From NCBI GenBank assembly GCA_900555015.1, contig USJL01000007.1, positions 1 to 64,000 of the forward strand: a stretch of 64,000 nt of DNA. The letters are read 5' to 3'. Position numbers and translations under genes: made by a program. Positions 48,851 through 58,185 of this stretch are shown in pieces. The notes beneath the pieces were generated by a model that had not been told where the DNA came from, searched no databases, and saw nothing but the letters and a program-made list of their open reading frames with translations. Origin of the DNA: an uncultured Oscillospiraceae bacterium (lineage in GTDB: Bacteria; Bacillota; Clostridia; Oscillospirales; Acutalibacteraceae). Position 1 is the stretch's first letter, and every line of letters begins with the position of its first letter.

Positions 48851-49613
48851 TTGCAAGCCATTCATATTCAGGAACATAAATTCTTGTTTTATCCCAAGGG
48901 TCCCCGTCTAAGTGGCGAATAAGCCAAACATAATACATCTCATAGCCGGGAGCAGTAACCTGCTGATGAGCATTGCCTCCTCTTATACAAAGGCATGTAC
49001 CGTTTTCTGTTTTATAAGGGGTATTGCCTTCAAAACCTGCGCCAAAGCCTTCGGGGCGGTCAAATTGATAATAATAAAGTTCAGGCTGCGGATGATGATG
49101 CGGCGGATAAGAAGACCATTTACCCGGCTGATTAAACACTTCACCCATTACCATATTTGAATAAGGTGCATTATCAAGATCAAACATAGTAGAAACTATT
49201 CTGTGGCCTGCGCCTCCCCACTGACCTTTACCGAATTCCTGGTAAAGGCAATTTTCAGGATTGTAAAAAACAGGTTCCCAAGTTTTTTCATTATCTGTTT
49301 GCTGAACCAAAACCTCACTGTTTTCAACAGCTGTAACAACTGCTTTTGTACCTTTTGAAAAATGAATTGCATAAGGTTTTTTCTCAAAAGGATTCTTTCT
49401 TGTGCAAGTTTCATTAATTACATTTGCAACCTTAAAATTAACACAACCTGCAAGAAGAAGAACTGCACACTCATTATTATCTTCTTCAATAACAAGTTCT
49501 TCCCCTTTTTGCAATTTTTTAACATAAATATCCATAAGCATTTCAGAATTTACGCCATTCATTTCGCAAAGAATCTTTTTTCCGTTTTCATCGTATTCAG
49601 GTTTAAATAACAT
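48840..49613 (-). CDS. iolB: 5-deoxy-glucuronate isomerase (IolB family)
   Basis: 257 residues, double cupin fold. The metal-binding stretch WSSYPPHHHPQPELYYYQFD is the IolB signature; NGTCLCIRGGNAHQQVTAPGYEMYYVW and a final PEYEWL fit as well. IolB converts 5-deoxy-glucuronate to 2-deoxy-5-keto-gluconate in inositol breakdown. The other iol genes (iolC, iolD, iolE, iolG, iolJ) are absent here. GGGGGA precedes the ATG at 49613, and it starts two bases after the hydrolase stop. It may act on a related uronate instead. Confidence 0.85.
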   Translation of the reverse strand: MLFKPEYDENGKKILCEMNGVNSEMLMDIYVKKLQKGEELVIEEDNNECAVLLLAGCVNFKVANVINETCTRKNPFEKKPYAIHFSKGTKAVVTAVENSEVLVQQTDNEKTWEPVFYNPENCLYQEFGKGQWGGAGHRIVSTMFDLDNAPYSNMVMGEVFNQPGKWSSYPPHHHPQPELYYYQFDRPEGFGAGFEGNTPYKTENGTCLCIRGGNAHQQVTAPGYEMYYVWLIRHLDGDPWDKTRIYVPEYEWLANAD

Positions 49614-49615
49614 TT

Positions 49616-50551
49616 TCAGTCCCCCAAAACTTCTGTATTTATCCAATTTAAAATATCGGAATAAACAACATCCTTATCATTTTCATTAAGAATTTCATGT
49701 CTGTCGTTTTCATAAAGTTTCATTGTAACTTTTGTATGACCGGAAGCGGCAAGCCTATCGTTAATTTCATTAATGCCCTTGCCGTAAGCACCAACCGGGT
49801 CTTTTTCTCCGGCAATAAGGAAAATCGGCAAATCTTTTCTTACCTTTTCATACCATTGACTGCTGTTTGAGGCAATATTTAAATCCACTAAATCACGCAT
49901 ACCTGCAACAGAGAAAAGGAAGCCGCATTTATCATCGGCAATATATTTATCAACAATTTCATTATCTTTTGTCAGCCAATCAAAAGCCGTTCTTTTTTCC
50001 GTTTGATTGCCATAACTGCCAAAGGTTAATTTATCAATAAATTTTGATTTATAAATTGAACCTCTAGCCTTAGCAACAATATCTGCACACGCTCTTCCCA
50101 CGCCTGCGGCAGAATTTGAACCGCCGGTACCGATAAAAATTGCACCGGCAAAGGATTCATCTGCAAACTGTGCAACAAAACATCTTGCAATAAATGAACC
50201 CATTGAATGGCCGCAAATAATTATTTTTTTTTCAGGATATTCCCTTTTGGCATAATCATACACCGTTTTAAAATCTTTAATCAATGCCTTATAACCGTCT
50301 GTTTCACCAAAGTAGCCGGTTAAATCGGGATTTTGGTTTGATTTACCGTGATTAGCCATATCATGCATATAAACGGCTACTTTATTTGAAGTTAAATACT
50401 CAAAGAAGCTGCGATACCTTTCACTGTGTTCAGCCATGCCGTGGTGCATAACAACAACAGCATTTACCACACCGTCATCAGGTGCATAACTTGCACCGCT
50501 GACAGTGCACACGCCTGTAGCCGAATCAAATTTAAACTCTTTAACTAACAT
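49616..50551 (-). CDS. Alpha/beta hydrolase, monoacylglycerol lipase-like
   Basis: 311 residues. Serine hydrolase with VVVMHHGMAEHSERY (oxyanion side), nucleophile in CGHSMGSF, Asp in AGEKDPVG and His in ENDRHEIL. This arrangement is that of the monoacylglycerol lipase/lysophospholipase group (Hydrolase_4). No signal peptide. AGGGGTAA precedes the ATG. First of four tightly packed genes (hydrolase, iolB, Fe-ADH, EamA). Confidence 0.88.
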   Translation of the reverse strand: MLVKEFKFDSATGVCTVSGASYAPDDGVVNAVVVMHHGMAEHSERYRSFFEYLTSNKVAVYMHDMANHGKSNQNPDLTGYFGETDGYKALIKDFKTVYDYAKREYPEKKIIICGHSMGSFIARCFVAQFADESFAGAIFIGTGGSNSAAGVGRACADIVAKARGSIYKSKFIDKLTFGSYGNQTEKRTAFDWLTKDNEIVDKYIADDKCGFLFSVAGMRDLVDLNIASNSSQWYEKVRKDLPIFLIAGEKDPVGAYGKGINEINDRLAASGHTKVTMKLYENDRHEILNENDKDVVYSDILNWINTEVLGD

Positions 50552-50590
50552 AATTATTACCCCTTTTGAAAATTAAAGTTTTATAAAAAT

Positions 50591-51004
50591 TTATTCAACA
50601 TCTGATGTGCAATGTGCACATTTTGTTGCGTCTGCCGGTATTTCACTTTTACAATAAGGGCAGATTTTAGTTGCCGGAGCCTCTTCAACAGGCTCTTCAT
50701 GCTTTTTACCGAGGCTCATTGCCTTATTAACTGCTTTAACAATGCAGAAAATAATAAGTGCCATAATCAAAAAATTAACAACTGCAGATAAAAATGCACC
50801 GTAATCTATGTAATTATCACCAAGCAAGTGAATTTTACCTTGAATTTCCGCACCGCCTATGCAATTTAAAATAGGCTTAATAATATTATCCGTAAGTGCC
50901 GTTACTATAGATGAAAATGCACCGCCTATGATAACGCCTACTGCCAAATCAAGCACATTGCCTTTAGAGATAAACTCCTTAAATTCTTTTAAAAACTTTT
51001 TCAT
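50591..51004 (-). CDS. mscL: Large-conductance mechanosensitive channel with a C-terminal zinc ribbon
   Basis: 137 residues. The MscL core (1 to about 100) has FKEFISKGNVLDLAVGVIIGGAFSSIV in the first helix and DYGAFLSAVVNFLIMALIIF in the second. It opens under membrane stretch to release solutes. Instead of the usual short helical tail, it ends with a four-Cys zinc-ribbon-like domain: CPYC, then CAHC about 14 residues later. AAGGAG-type site before the ATG. It lies 19 bases after the radical SAM gene. Confidence 0.93.
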   Translation of the reverse strand: MKKFLKEFKEFISKGNVLDLAVGVIIGGAFSSIVTALTDNIIKPILNCIGGAEIQGKIHLLGDNYIDYGAFLSAVVNFLIMALIIFCIVKAVNKAMSLGKKHEEPVEEAPATKICPYCKSEIPADATKCAHCTSDVE

Positions 51005-51023
51005 TTAAAATCTCCTTTTCATC

Positions 51024-51902
51024 TTAAATATTTTCAACGCCTGTTAAATCAAACTTGGGTATATACTCATCAGTTGCAGAAGACAACTGCTGAACAAACA
51101 CATTTTCCAAATTAATTTCAATAGCGTGATTTACCACCTTTTCATATTCCCTTTTACTTATTTTTCTGTTAATTTCAGGATATTTTTTTAAATCAGTAAC
51201 AGGCACATACTGTGCCATTAAACTTAAATAAGCGCCGGGGAAGTTTTTTGCAACATAATCAATTATTTCCGTTGCCGAATTTGTGTTTTGCGGCAATATT
51301 AAATGGCGAATTATAACGCCCTTCTTCATTATTCCGTTTTCATCAAACACGCATTTCGGAACCTGACGAAGCATTTCTGCGATTGCCTTTTCCGCAACCT
51401 GCGGATAATCGGGTGCAAAGCTGTATTTTTTTGCCTTGTCCTGCCTTATGTATTTAAAATCAGGCAAATAAATATCCACAATTCCGTTAAGCAATTTTAA
51501 AGTTTCAACACTTTCATAACCGCCTGAATTATAAACTACAGGTACAGGGCATTGCCACTTTTTAAAAAGTTTTGCCAAACTAACGGCATAATGAGTAGGA
51601 TTAACCAAATTAATATTTTCTGCGCCGCTGTTTATTAAATTTTCAAATATTTTAATTAATTCATCTTCACTTACTGTTTTGCCGAAATCATCAAAACTGA
51701 TACTGTGATTTTGACAATAAACACATTTTAAATTACAACCGCTGAAGAAAACCGTGCCGCTGCCTTTTTTGCCGCTTATGCAAGGCTCTTCCCAAAAATG
51801 AAGCGCAGCCCTTGCCACTTTAAAATCGTTAGGGCTGTGGCAATAACCAAAATCTTTTTCCCTGTCAACACTGCATTTTCTTGGACAAATTGAACAAATC
51901 AT
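51024..51902 (-). CDS. Radical SAM protein, pyruvate formate-lyase-activase-like (COG1313 type)
   Basis: 292 residues. Radical SAM cluster motif C56-N-L-K-C60-V-Y-C63. An N-terminal Cys set (CSICPRKC and a Cys at 21) is typical of the PflX/COG1313 group of unknown role. Further SAM-domain segments: NPTHYAVSLAK, PVVYNSGGYES, IYLPDFKY and VIIRHLILPQN. The start overlaps the rsmI stop (ATGA). No glycyl-radical enzyme gene is nearby, so a target cannot be inferred. Confidence 0.88.
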   Translation of the reverse strand: MICSICPRKCSVDREKDFGYCHSPNDFKVARAALHFWEEPCISGKKGSGTVFFSGCNLKCVYCQNHSISFDDFGKTVSEDELIKIFENLINSGAENINLVNPTHYAVSLAKLFKKWQCPVPVVYNSGGYESVETLKLLNGIVDIYLPDFKYIRQDKAKKYSFAPDYPQVAEKAIAEMLRQVPKCVFDENGIMKKGVIIRHLILPQNTNSATEIIDYVAKNFPGAYLSLMAQYVPVTDLKKYPEINRKISKREYEKVVNHAIEINLENVFVQQLSSATDEYIPKFDLTGVENI

Positions 51903-52720
51903 ATTAACGCCTTATAAATATCGCCTTTTTTAAACGGAGTTTTTGCCGCAATTTCTTTTGAAGCGGAATTTATACTCATTCCCTTATCAATAAGTTTTTT
52001 TGCCTGCGCCACAGCATCTTCCAAAGTTATTTCAACCTGCTGTTCTTCTTTTTTACCCTCAATTATTAAAACAATTTCACCTTTAAGAGAATTGTCGCCG
52101 TATTTCTCACAGGCTTCCTTAAAATCGGTTTTTATAACCTGCTCGTGAATTTTTGTTATTTCACGCACAATAGCAATTTTTCGATTTCCCAGAGCCTTAT
52201 ACAAATCACGCAACGTATTGCCTAATTTATGAGGTGCTTCATAAAAAACAAGCGTTCTTTTTTCATCCTTAATTTCATCAAGATGCTCAAAACGTGATTT
52301 TTTGGAAACGCTTAAAAAGCCTTCAAAAGTAAACCTGCCTGTAGGCATACCCGAAATTGCCAACGCCGTGGCAAATGCAGTGGGTCCCGGTACGGAAACA
52401 ACCTGAATGCCCAAATGATGACAAAGGTAAACCAAATCTTCACCCGGGTCTGAAATTGCAGGCATACCTGCGTCTGTAACTATTGCACAATCCTCTCCGT
52501 CTAAAATACGAGCGCAAATAATTTCCCCACGCTCACGCTTATTATGTTCGTAATAACTTACCATTTCTTTTTTTATTCCGAAATGATTAAGTATTTTTAA
52601 AGTAACTCTGGTATCCTCTGCCGCTATAAAATCAACAGTTTCAAGCGTGCTTACCGCACGTGGTGAAAAATCGGAAAGATTACCTATAGGTGTTCCGACA
52701 ACATATAATTTTCCGCTCAT
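51899..52720 (-). CDS. rsmI: 16S rRNA (cytidine-1402 2'-O)-methyltransferase
   Basis: 273 residues of the tetrapyrrole-methylase fold. GTPIGNLSDFSPRAV at the start, AAEDTRVTLKIL, VTDAGMPAISDPG, SVPGPTAFATALAISG and LVFYEAPHK are RsmI motifs. It methylates C1402 at the ribosomal P site. Overlaps both neighbours by four bases (trmN6-like upstream, radical SAM downstream). Confidence 0.95.
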   Translation of the reverse strand: MSGKLYVVGTPIGNLSDFSPRAVSTLETVDFIAAEDTRVTLKILNHFGIKKEMVSYYEHNKRERGEIICARILDGEDCAIVTDAGMPAISDPGEDLVYLCHHLGIQVVSVPGPTAFATALAISGMPTGRFTFEGFLSVSKKSRFEHLDEIKDEKRTLVFYEAPHKLGNTLRDLYKALGNRKIAIVREITKIHEQVIKTDFKEACEKYGDNSLKGEIVLIIEGKKEEQQVEITLEDAVAQAKKLIDKGMSINSASKEIAAKTPFKKGDIYKALI

Positions 52721-53448
52721 TTATCATACCCATCGGCATAAGAGCCGTAAACCTTTAACATTTCATCTGTAAATTTACCGTTTTCTTTTTTTATTGAAAG
52801 CAGCGGTTCTACCCTTAAAAACGGCTTTGCATTTTTTTTGCCCTCAATTAAAAACAAAAAAGGTTCTTCCCCCTGCTTGTCAACAACAAAACGCAATCGC
52901 TTTGGTTCAAGACTGTATTTACGCATTGTACAAACAGTATCCACAAGCCTTTCAGGGCGGTGGCAAAGGCAAAATCTGCCTCCGTATTTTAAAAGATATG
53001 CCGCGGCAGAAACAGCGTCTTCAATATTACAGCAAACCTCGTGGCGTGCTATTCTGGCACTTTCATTTAACGATTCAATACCGGTATTCAGCGGTTTATA
53101 CGGTGGATTCATTGTTACAAGAGTAAAAGTTTCCGCTGTAAAGTGCTTATTTATTTCGCGCAAATCACAAAGATGAGGAATAAGACGGTTTTGAAAACCG
53201 TTATATTTAATACTTTCCTGCACCTGATTTATTGCATTTTCCTGAATGTCAAGGCAATGAACCGTTTGAGGTTTATCTTTTCTTAACCACAAAAGCGGAA
53301 TAATTCCGCACCCGGTACCCATATCAACGGCAATATCTTTTCCTTTTGGATTTGCAAAATCGGCAAGCAAAAGAGCGTCTGTGCCGAAAGTGTGATATTC
53401 ACTTGTTGCAATATGCACATTGTCTGCAAGTCTTTCAAAATTATACAT
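52717..53448 (-). CDS. tRNA1(Val) adenine-37 N6-methyltransferase-like (TrmN6/YfiC family)
   Basis: 243 residues. SAM-binding AVDMGTGCGIIPL and catalytic N114-P-P-Y117 mark an adenine or small-substrate N-methyltransferase. TDALLLADF near the N-terminus is typical of the TrmN6 group. It sits directly before rsmI, a common order in Firmicutes. The ATG lies four bases after the lepA stop with no ribosome site of its own. Confidence 0.88.
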   Translation of the reverse strand: MYNFERLADNVHIATSEYHTFGTDALLLADFANPKGKDIAVDMGTGCGIIPLLWLRKDKPQTVHCLDIQENAINQVQESIKYNGFQNRLIPHLCDLREINKHFTAETFTLVTMNPPYKPLNTGIESLNESARIARHEVCCNIEDAVSAAAYLLKYGGRFCLCHRPERLVDTVCTMRKYSLEPKRLRFVVDKQGEEPFLFLIEGKKNAKPFLRVEPLLSIKKENGKFTDEMLKVYGSYADGYDK

Positions 53449-53451
53449 AAA

Positions 53452-55269
53452 TTATTCATCATCGGAGGATAACTTAAGAATTGCCATAAACGCCTCCTGC
53501 GGAACTTCAACAGAACCGAATTGACGCATACGCTTTTTACCCTCTTTTTGCTTTTCAAGTAATTTTTTCTTTCTTGTAACGTCGCCGCCATAGCACTTTG
53601 CAAGCACATCCTTACGCAACGCTTTAACCGTTTCACGGGCAATAACCTTGCCGCCTATTGCCACCTGAATAGGAATTTCAAATAAATGGCGCGGTATATG
53701 CTCTTTAAGCTTTTCGGCAATTTTTCTCGCTCTGCCGTATGCTTTATCGGCATGAATAATAAACGAAAGAGCATCAATAACATCACCGTTTAACAAAACA
53801 TCAACCTTAACAAGTTTGCTTTGCCTGTATTCTGAAATTTCATAATCAAATGAAGCGTAGCCCCTTGTGCGTGATTTAAGTGCATCAAAGAAATCATATA
53901 TAATTTCATTAAGCGGCAATTCATAATTAATATCAACCCTGTCGGGAGTAATATAATTCATTGTTTTAAAAATTCCACGCCTGTCCTGACACATATCCAT
54001 AATTGCGCCCACAAATTCGGACGGAGCATAAATATGAGCATCACAAAACGGCTCTTCACAATAATCTATATACGCCGGGTCGGGATAATTGGTTGGATTA
54101 TCAATTTCAACCATTGTGCCGTCTGTTAAATGAATTTTATAAATAACACTTGGCACCGTTGTTACCAAATCAAGGTTATACTCACGTTCCAAACGTTCTT
54201 GAATAATTTCAAGATGAAGCAATCCCAAAAAGCCGCATCTGAATCCGAATCCCAACGCACCGGATGTTTCCGGCTCGTAAGACAATGAAGCGTCATTTAA
54301 CTGTAATTTTTCAAGTGCATCCCTTAACGCTTCATAATCCGCACCGTCGGCAGGGTAAACGCCGCAGAACACCATGGGATTAACCTTGCGGTAACCCGGC
54401 AAAGCTTCCTGTGCAGGATTTGCGGCAGTAGTAACAGTATCGCCCACATGTGCGTCATGCACCGTTTTAATTGAAGCGGTAATATAACCTACCTCACCGG
54501 AAGTAAGCTCCTTTGCTTTTTCCATTGAAGTAGCACGCATATATCCAACTTCAACAACAGTAAATTCAGCGCCTGTTGCCATCATTCGCATAGTATCGCC
54601 GGCTTTGATTTTGCCTTCCATTACACGAACATAAACTATTACGCCCCTGTAAGAATCATAAACAGAGTCAAAAATAAGTGCCTTTAACGGCTTATCGTCA
54701 CAATCCTCAGGAGGTCTTATTTCATTCACTATATATTCAAGCACATCGCCCACGTTTTCACCTGTTTTAGCAGAAACACGAGGTGCCTCCATACAAGGAA
54801 TACCTACAACCTCTTCAACCTCTTCGGCAACTCTGTCAGGGTCTGCCGCAGGCAAATCAATTTTATTTATAACCGGTAAAATATCTAAATCATGGTCAAG
54901 CGCAAGGTAAGTGTTTGCAAGAGTTTGCGCTTCTACGCCCTGAGAGGCGTCAACAATAAGTATTGCGCCCTCACAAGCCGCCAATGAACGGGAAACCTCA
55001 TAATTAAAGTCTACATGCCCAGGTGTATCAATAAGATTAAAAACATAATCCTCGCCATTCTTTGCCCTATAATCAAGTTTAACGGCATGAGCCTTAATTG
55101 TAATGCCACGCTCACGTTCCAAATCCATATCATCAAGAATTTGCTCTTGCATATCACGCTTTTCAACAGAACTTGTTAATTCCAAAAGTCTGTCTGCCAA
55201 AGTGGATTTACCGTGGTCAATATGTGCAATTATTGAAAAATTTCTTATATGGTCTTTATTTACTGACAA
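53452..55269 (-). CDS. lepA: Elongation factor 4 (LepA)
   Basis: 605 residues. GTPase motifs [24 protein letters not shown] and [10 protein letters not shown]; the LepA-specific C-terminal domain has [18 protein letters not shown] followed by [10 protein letters not shown]. LepA moves ribosomes backward and aids 30S assembly. The start is a TTG at 55267-55269, immediately after the stop of the upstream gene, with GAGG eight bases before it; an ATG does not exist in the right place. Confidence 0.97.
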   Translation of the reverse strand: MSVNKDHIRNFSIIAHIDHGKSTLADRLLELTSSVEKRDMQEQILDDMDLERERGITIKAHAVKLDYRAKNGEDYVFNLIDTPGHVDFNYEVSRSLAACEGAILIVDASQGVEAQTLANTYLALDHDLDILPVINKIDLPAADPDRVAEEVEEVVGIPCMEAPRVSAKTGENVGDVLEYIVNEIRPPEDCDDKPLKALIFDSVYDSYRGVIVYVRVMEGKIKAGDTMRMMATGAEFTVVEVGYMRATSMEKAKELTSGEVGYITASIKTVHDAHVGDTVTTAANPAQEALPGYRKVNPMVFCGVYPADGADYEALRDALEKLQLNDASLSYEPETSGALGFGFRCGFLGLLHLEIIQERLEREYNLDLVTTVPSVIYKIHLTDGTMVEIDNPTNYPDPAYIDYCEEPFCDAHIYAPSEFVGAIMDMCQDRRGIFKTMNYITPDRVDINYELPLNEIIYDFFDALKSRTRGYASFDYEISEYRQSKLVKVDVLLNGDVIDALSFIIHADKAYGRARKIAEKLKEHIPRHLFEIPIQVAIGGKVIARETVKALRKDVLAKCYGGDVTRKKKLLEKQKEGKKRMRQFGSVEVPQEAFMAILKLSSDDE

Positions 55270-56397
55270 TTATTTTTCCTCAATTTCATTTATATTTTTT
55301 AATTCGGCAACTGTTTCTTTTTTATTTATCAGCGCTTTAAACAATCTGTAAATATAGTAAGCAGGTAAAAGCCATGGCTTTTTTTGAAGCGTTATATAAT
55401 CTGCCTTCATTTTCTTGGCACTTGGGAAAATTCTTTTCCAAATGTATTTTCTTTTTGCAGATTTAAAATTTTCTGAAGTTGAAAGCTTTTTCAAATCTTT
55501 TTCCAATTTGATTTTTCCGCTTCCGTATATGCCGAAATTTATATATGTTTCAAGTAAAGCAATATCATCGTTATCAAGGGGCTTTTCATCAAATAATTTT
55601 AAAGCAAGCTCCCTTGATTTTTTTTCATAATCCAAAATGCCAAACTCGTTTAATTTTGAATCTATATAATCTCGGTTTAAAACATTGCCCTCTTTTTTCA
55701 AAATCAAATAAATATCTGCCAAAAAGCGAATGCCGCAACCTGCCGTTGAATAATGCTTATACATATGACAAACCGAATAAATGTAATTATCTTCAGGACT
55801 CATGTGATACATATATTTGTCTTCACTGTCTACTGCCGCATTGCCCCAAACATAATTAAAATTAGGGCAAAAATCTTTTTCGTTAAAAAACAAATCTCTG
55901 TGAAATTCAAATGTACAATACGGAGGCTTTACAAAATCATCGCTGTTTTCACCCGTAGCAACTGTTTTAAACCCTCTTTTTTTCATTATTTCAAAAAGAG
56001 TTTCACGCTTTTTGGGGTCATACATAATATCATTATCGCTCATTTGGCGCATTGATTCTTTAGGATAATAATTTTTAAGAATTAAACCTTTAAGAGGCAT
56101 ATGCTTTATTTTATTTTGAGAAAGCAAGGCATAAATTTCTTTTCTTTCATTATTAACGGCAACCATTTTAGCCGTTTCCATCATTTTAATTTTATGCCAT
56201 TGTGCCTTTTGCTCTGCCGTTATTTCAGGATTATTTTCTATAAGCGGATAAATCATATTGTAAATTTGGTGTTTTTTTGCCAAATCAAACAAATTATCAT
56301 AATTGATTTTATCCGCATATTCACCGCAAGGCTTTTCATTTAAAGCGCAGGCAAGCAAATGAACCAAATAATTTACTTCGTTATTAACGGAATTCAT
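55270..56397 (-). CDS. Nucleotidyltransferase-fold family protein (NTP_transf_5)
   Basis: 375 residues of the group often labelled nucleotidyltransferase family/NTP_transf_5. The key region is HMPLKGLILKNYYP, then RQMSDNDIMYDP (a D-x-D pair), followed by a helical half with EDNYIYSVCHMYKHYSTAGCGIRFLADIYLIL. In other bacteria such genes cluster with PqqD-like proteins and radical SAM or HPr-kinase genes of peptide modification. Here a PqqD-like gene lies 15 bases upstream. lepA starts right after its stop. The substrate is unknown. Confidence 0.75.
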   Translation of the reverse strand: MNSVNNEVNYLVHLLACALNEKPCGEYADKINYDNLFDLAKKHQIYNMIYPLIENNPEITAEQKAQWHKIKMMETAKMVAVNNERKEIYALLSQNKIKHMPLKGLILKNYYPKESMRQMSDNDIMYDPKKRETLFEIMKKRGFKTVATGENSDDFVKPPYCTFEFHRDLFFNEKDFCPNFNYVWGNAAVDSEDKYMYHMSPEDNYIYSVCHMYKHYSTAGCGIRFLADIYLILKKEGNVLNRDYIDSKLNEFGILDYEKKSRELALKLFDEKPLDNDDIALLETYINFGIYGSGKIKLEKDLKKLSTSENFKSAKRKYIWKRIFPSAKKMKADYITLQKKPWLLPAYYIYRLFKALINKKETVAELKNINEIEEK

Positions 56398-56412
56398 ATA
56401 TTCACCTTAAAA

Positions 56413-56679
56413 TTATTTATCTAAAATTCCAAGTTTATCCATTTGTTGAATGAACTCTGCGGCGTCTGCCTTTAAAACATCCTTGGGAGCGTCATACTTT
56501 TCGGCAAGAGCATCAACCACTGAATCAAGAGTTTGCTCTGTTTTAAGAAGTTCAAAAATATAACCTGCTGTTTTATTATTATTTATTATGCCGTTAAATT
56601 TGGCGGTTAATTTTCCTGTTGCAATGGCAAAGTCATTTCCGTCTATATTTCCTGTTACAATTTCATTTTTAAGTTTCAT
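56413..56679 (-). CDS. PqqD-like peptide-recognition protein
   Basis: 88 residues. Pattern EIVTGNIDGNDFAIATGKLTAKFNGI, NKTAGYIFELLKTEQTLDSVVDALAEKY and a last helix ADAAEFIQQMDKLGIL fits the PqqD family: winged helix that binds leader peptides of ribosomally made, modified peptides (RRE domain). It comes first in a unit with the NTP_transf_5 gene. AGGAAGG lies 12 bases before the ATG. No precursor peptide or radical SAM maturase of the PqqE type is seen near. Confidence 0.8.
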   Translation of the reverse strand: MKLKNEIVTGNIDGNDFAIATGKLTAKFNGIINNNKTAGYIFELLKTEQTLDSVVDALAEKYDAPKDVLKADAAEFIQQMDKLGILDK

Positions 56680-56733
56680 AAAATTATATAACCTTCCTAT
56701 TACAAATAGCTGATTTTATTGTGAAAACACTTT

Positions 56734-58089
56734 TTATTTTTCTATTAAAGCCACACACTCCACATGAGTGGTTCGAGGGAAAAGGTCTACCGCTTTAAGG
56801 CGTTTAAGTTTATAACCCTTTTCATTTAAAATGTTTAAATCCCTTGCCAAGGTTGCGCTGTCGCATGAAACATAAACGATTTTGTTTATTTCAAGATTTT
56901 CAATAATATCAAACAATTCTTTTTGGCAGCCCTTGCGTGGAGGGTCTAAAACAACGGTGTTGATTTTAATATTTTCTTTTTGAATTTGCTTTGCGCCCTC
57001 AAAAGCATCGGCACAAATGAAGCGAGCATTTTTTATTTCGTTTAATTCTGCATTTTCTTTTGCATTTTCTATAGCGGAAGGCACAGTTTCTATGCCGATA
57101 AGATTTTTGCAATTTTGCGCCATTGTTAAACCGATTGTGCCTGTGCCGCAATACAAATCAAGCAATGTTTCATCCTTGTTTAAATTTGCAAATTCGGCAG
57201 CAATCTTATAAAGTTTTTCACACTGATTATGATTAACCTGATAAAAACTTTCGGGGGAAATAACAAATTGTTTGCCCAGCAACTCGTCGGTTATTTTTTC
57301 ACTGCCCCACAAAATCTTTGTTTCATTACCCAAAATAACGTTTGTTTTGCTTTTATTAATATTTAAAACAACACTTTTAAGTCCCGGTAATTCGGATTTA
57401 AGACAATCAACAAGCATTTCGCTGTTTGGTATGCTGTTTCCGTTTATTACGGCACAAGCCATAATTTCACCGGTTACATATGCTTTTCTGAAATAAATAT
57501 GGCGAAGCAAACCCTTACCCGTTTTTTCGTCATACGAAGTAACGCTGTTTGCAAGCGCCCATTTTTCAAATGCGTTTAACCCGTTTTCAAATTCCTTTGG
57601 CTGAAGAAGACAGGAGCGGCAAGGAATAATTCTGTGGCTTTTATACGCATAAAAACCTGCATAAAACTTGCCGTTTTCAATTAAAGCAGGATATTGTGCT
57701 TTATTCCTGTAATGTTTTATTTTATCCGCGCCTATAATTTCTTCACAAGAAAAATCAATTTTGCCGATTCGCTTTACGGCATCGTTAACCCGTGCAAGTT
57801 TATATTTTAACTCTTCTTCATAAGTCATTGACCAAAAAGAACAGCCGCCGCACTTTTGAAAAACAGAACATTCGCTTTCAATTCTTGACAACGACGGAAC
57901 AATTAATTCATCGGTTATGGCAACGGCATAATTTTTAGAAGTTTTAATAATATGTGCAACTATTTTATCACCGGGAACTGTGTTCCTTACAAACACAGCC
58001 ATGCCGTTATACCTGCCGACTCCGCTGCCCTCGGACGTAACGGAATCTATGCATAATTCAATTTTGTCGTTCTTTTTAAGAGTCAACAT
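56734..58089 (-). CDS. rlmD: 23S rRNA (uracil-1939 C5)-methyltransferase family (RlmD/RumA)
   Basis: 451 residues. N-terminal TRAM domain (about 1-60, with GSGVGRYNGMAVFV), a four-Cys set (CSVFQKCGGCSFW and CRSC) that would hold a 4Fe-4S cluster, and a C-terminal SAM methyltransferase domain: DLYCGTGTIGL, DPPRKGC and VSCDSATLARD with the catalytic Cys. RlmD or RlmCD specificity cannot be fixed by eye. TTGGTGA precedes the ATG at 58089. It is followed by the PqqD-like gene 54 bases downstream. Confidence 0.92.
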   Translation of the reverse strand: MLTLKKNDKIELCIDSVTSEGSGVGRYNGMAVFVRNTVPGDKIVAHIIKTSKNYAVAITDELIVPSLSRIESECSVFQKCGGCSFWSMTYEEELKYKLARVNDAVKRIGKIDFSCEEIIGADKIKHYRNKAQYPALIENGKFYAGFYAYKSHRIIPCRSCLLQPKEFENGLNAFEKWALANSVTSYDEKTGKGLLRHIYFRKAYVTGEIMACAVINGNSIPNSEMLVDCLKSELPGLKSVVLNINKSKTNVILGNETKILWGSEKITDELLGKQFVISPESFYQVNHNQCEKLYKIAAEFANLNKDETLLDLYCGTGTIGLTMAQNCKNLIGIETVPSAIENAKENAELNEIKNARFICADAFEGAKQIQKENIKINTVVLDPPRKGCQKELFDIIENLEINKIVYVSCDSATLARDLNILNEKGYKLKRLKAVDLFPRTTHVECVALIEK

Positions 58090-58130
58090 AAATCACCAAC
58101 ATTATAATAGCATATATAATTTTAAATATA

Positions 58131-58175
58131 AAGAGAAAAAAAGAAAAAAGCCAAAGGTTTTTGAAACCTTTGGCT
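58131..58175 (-). terminator. Terminator of the P-type ATPase gene
   Basis: Minus-strand stem AGCCAAAGGTTT (complement of 58164-58175) with its partner (complement of 58149-58160), three-base loop, then T-rich bases TTTTTTCTTTTTTT. Confidence 0.9.
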
Positions 58176-58185
58176 GATTATTATT

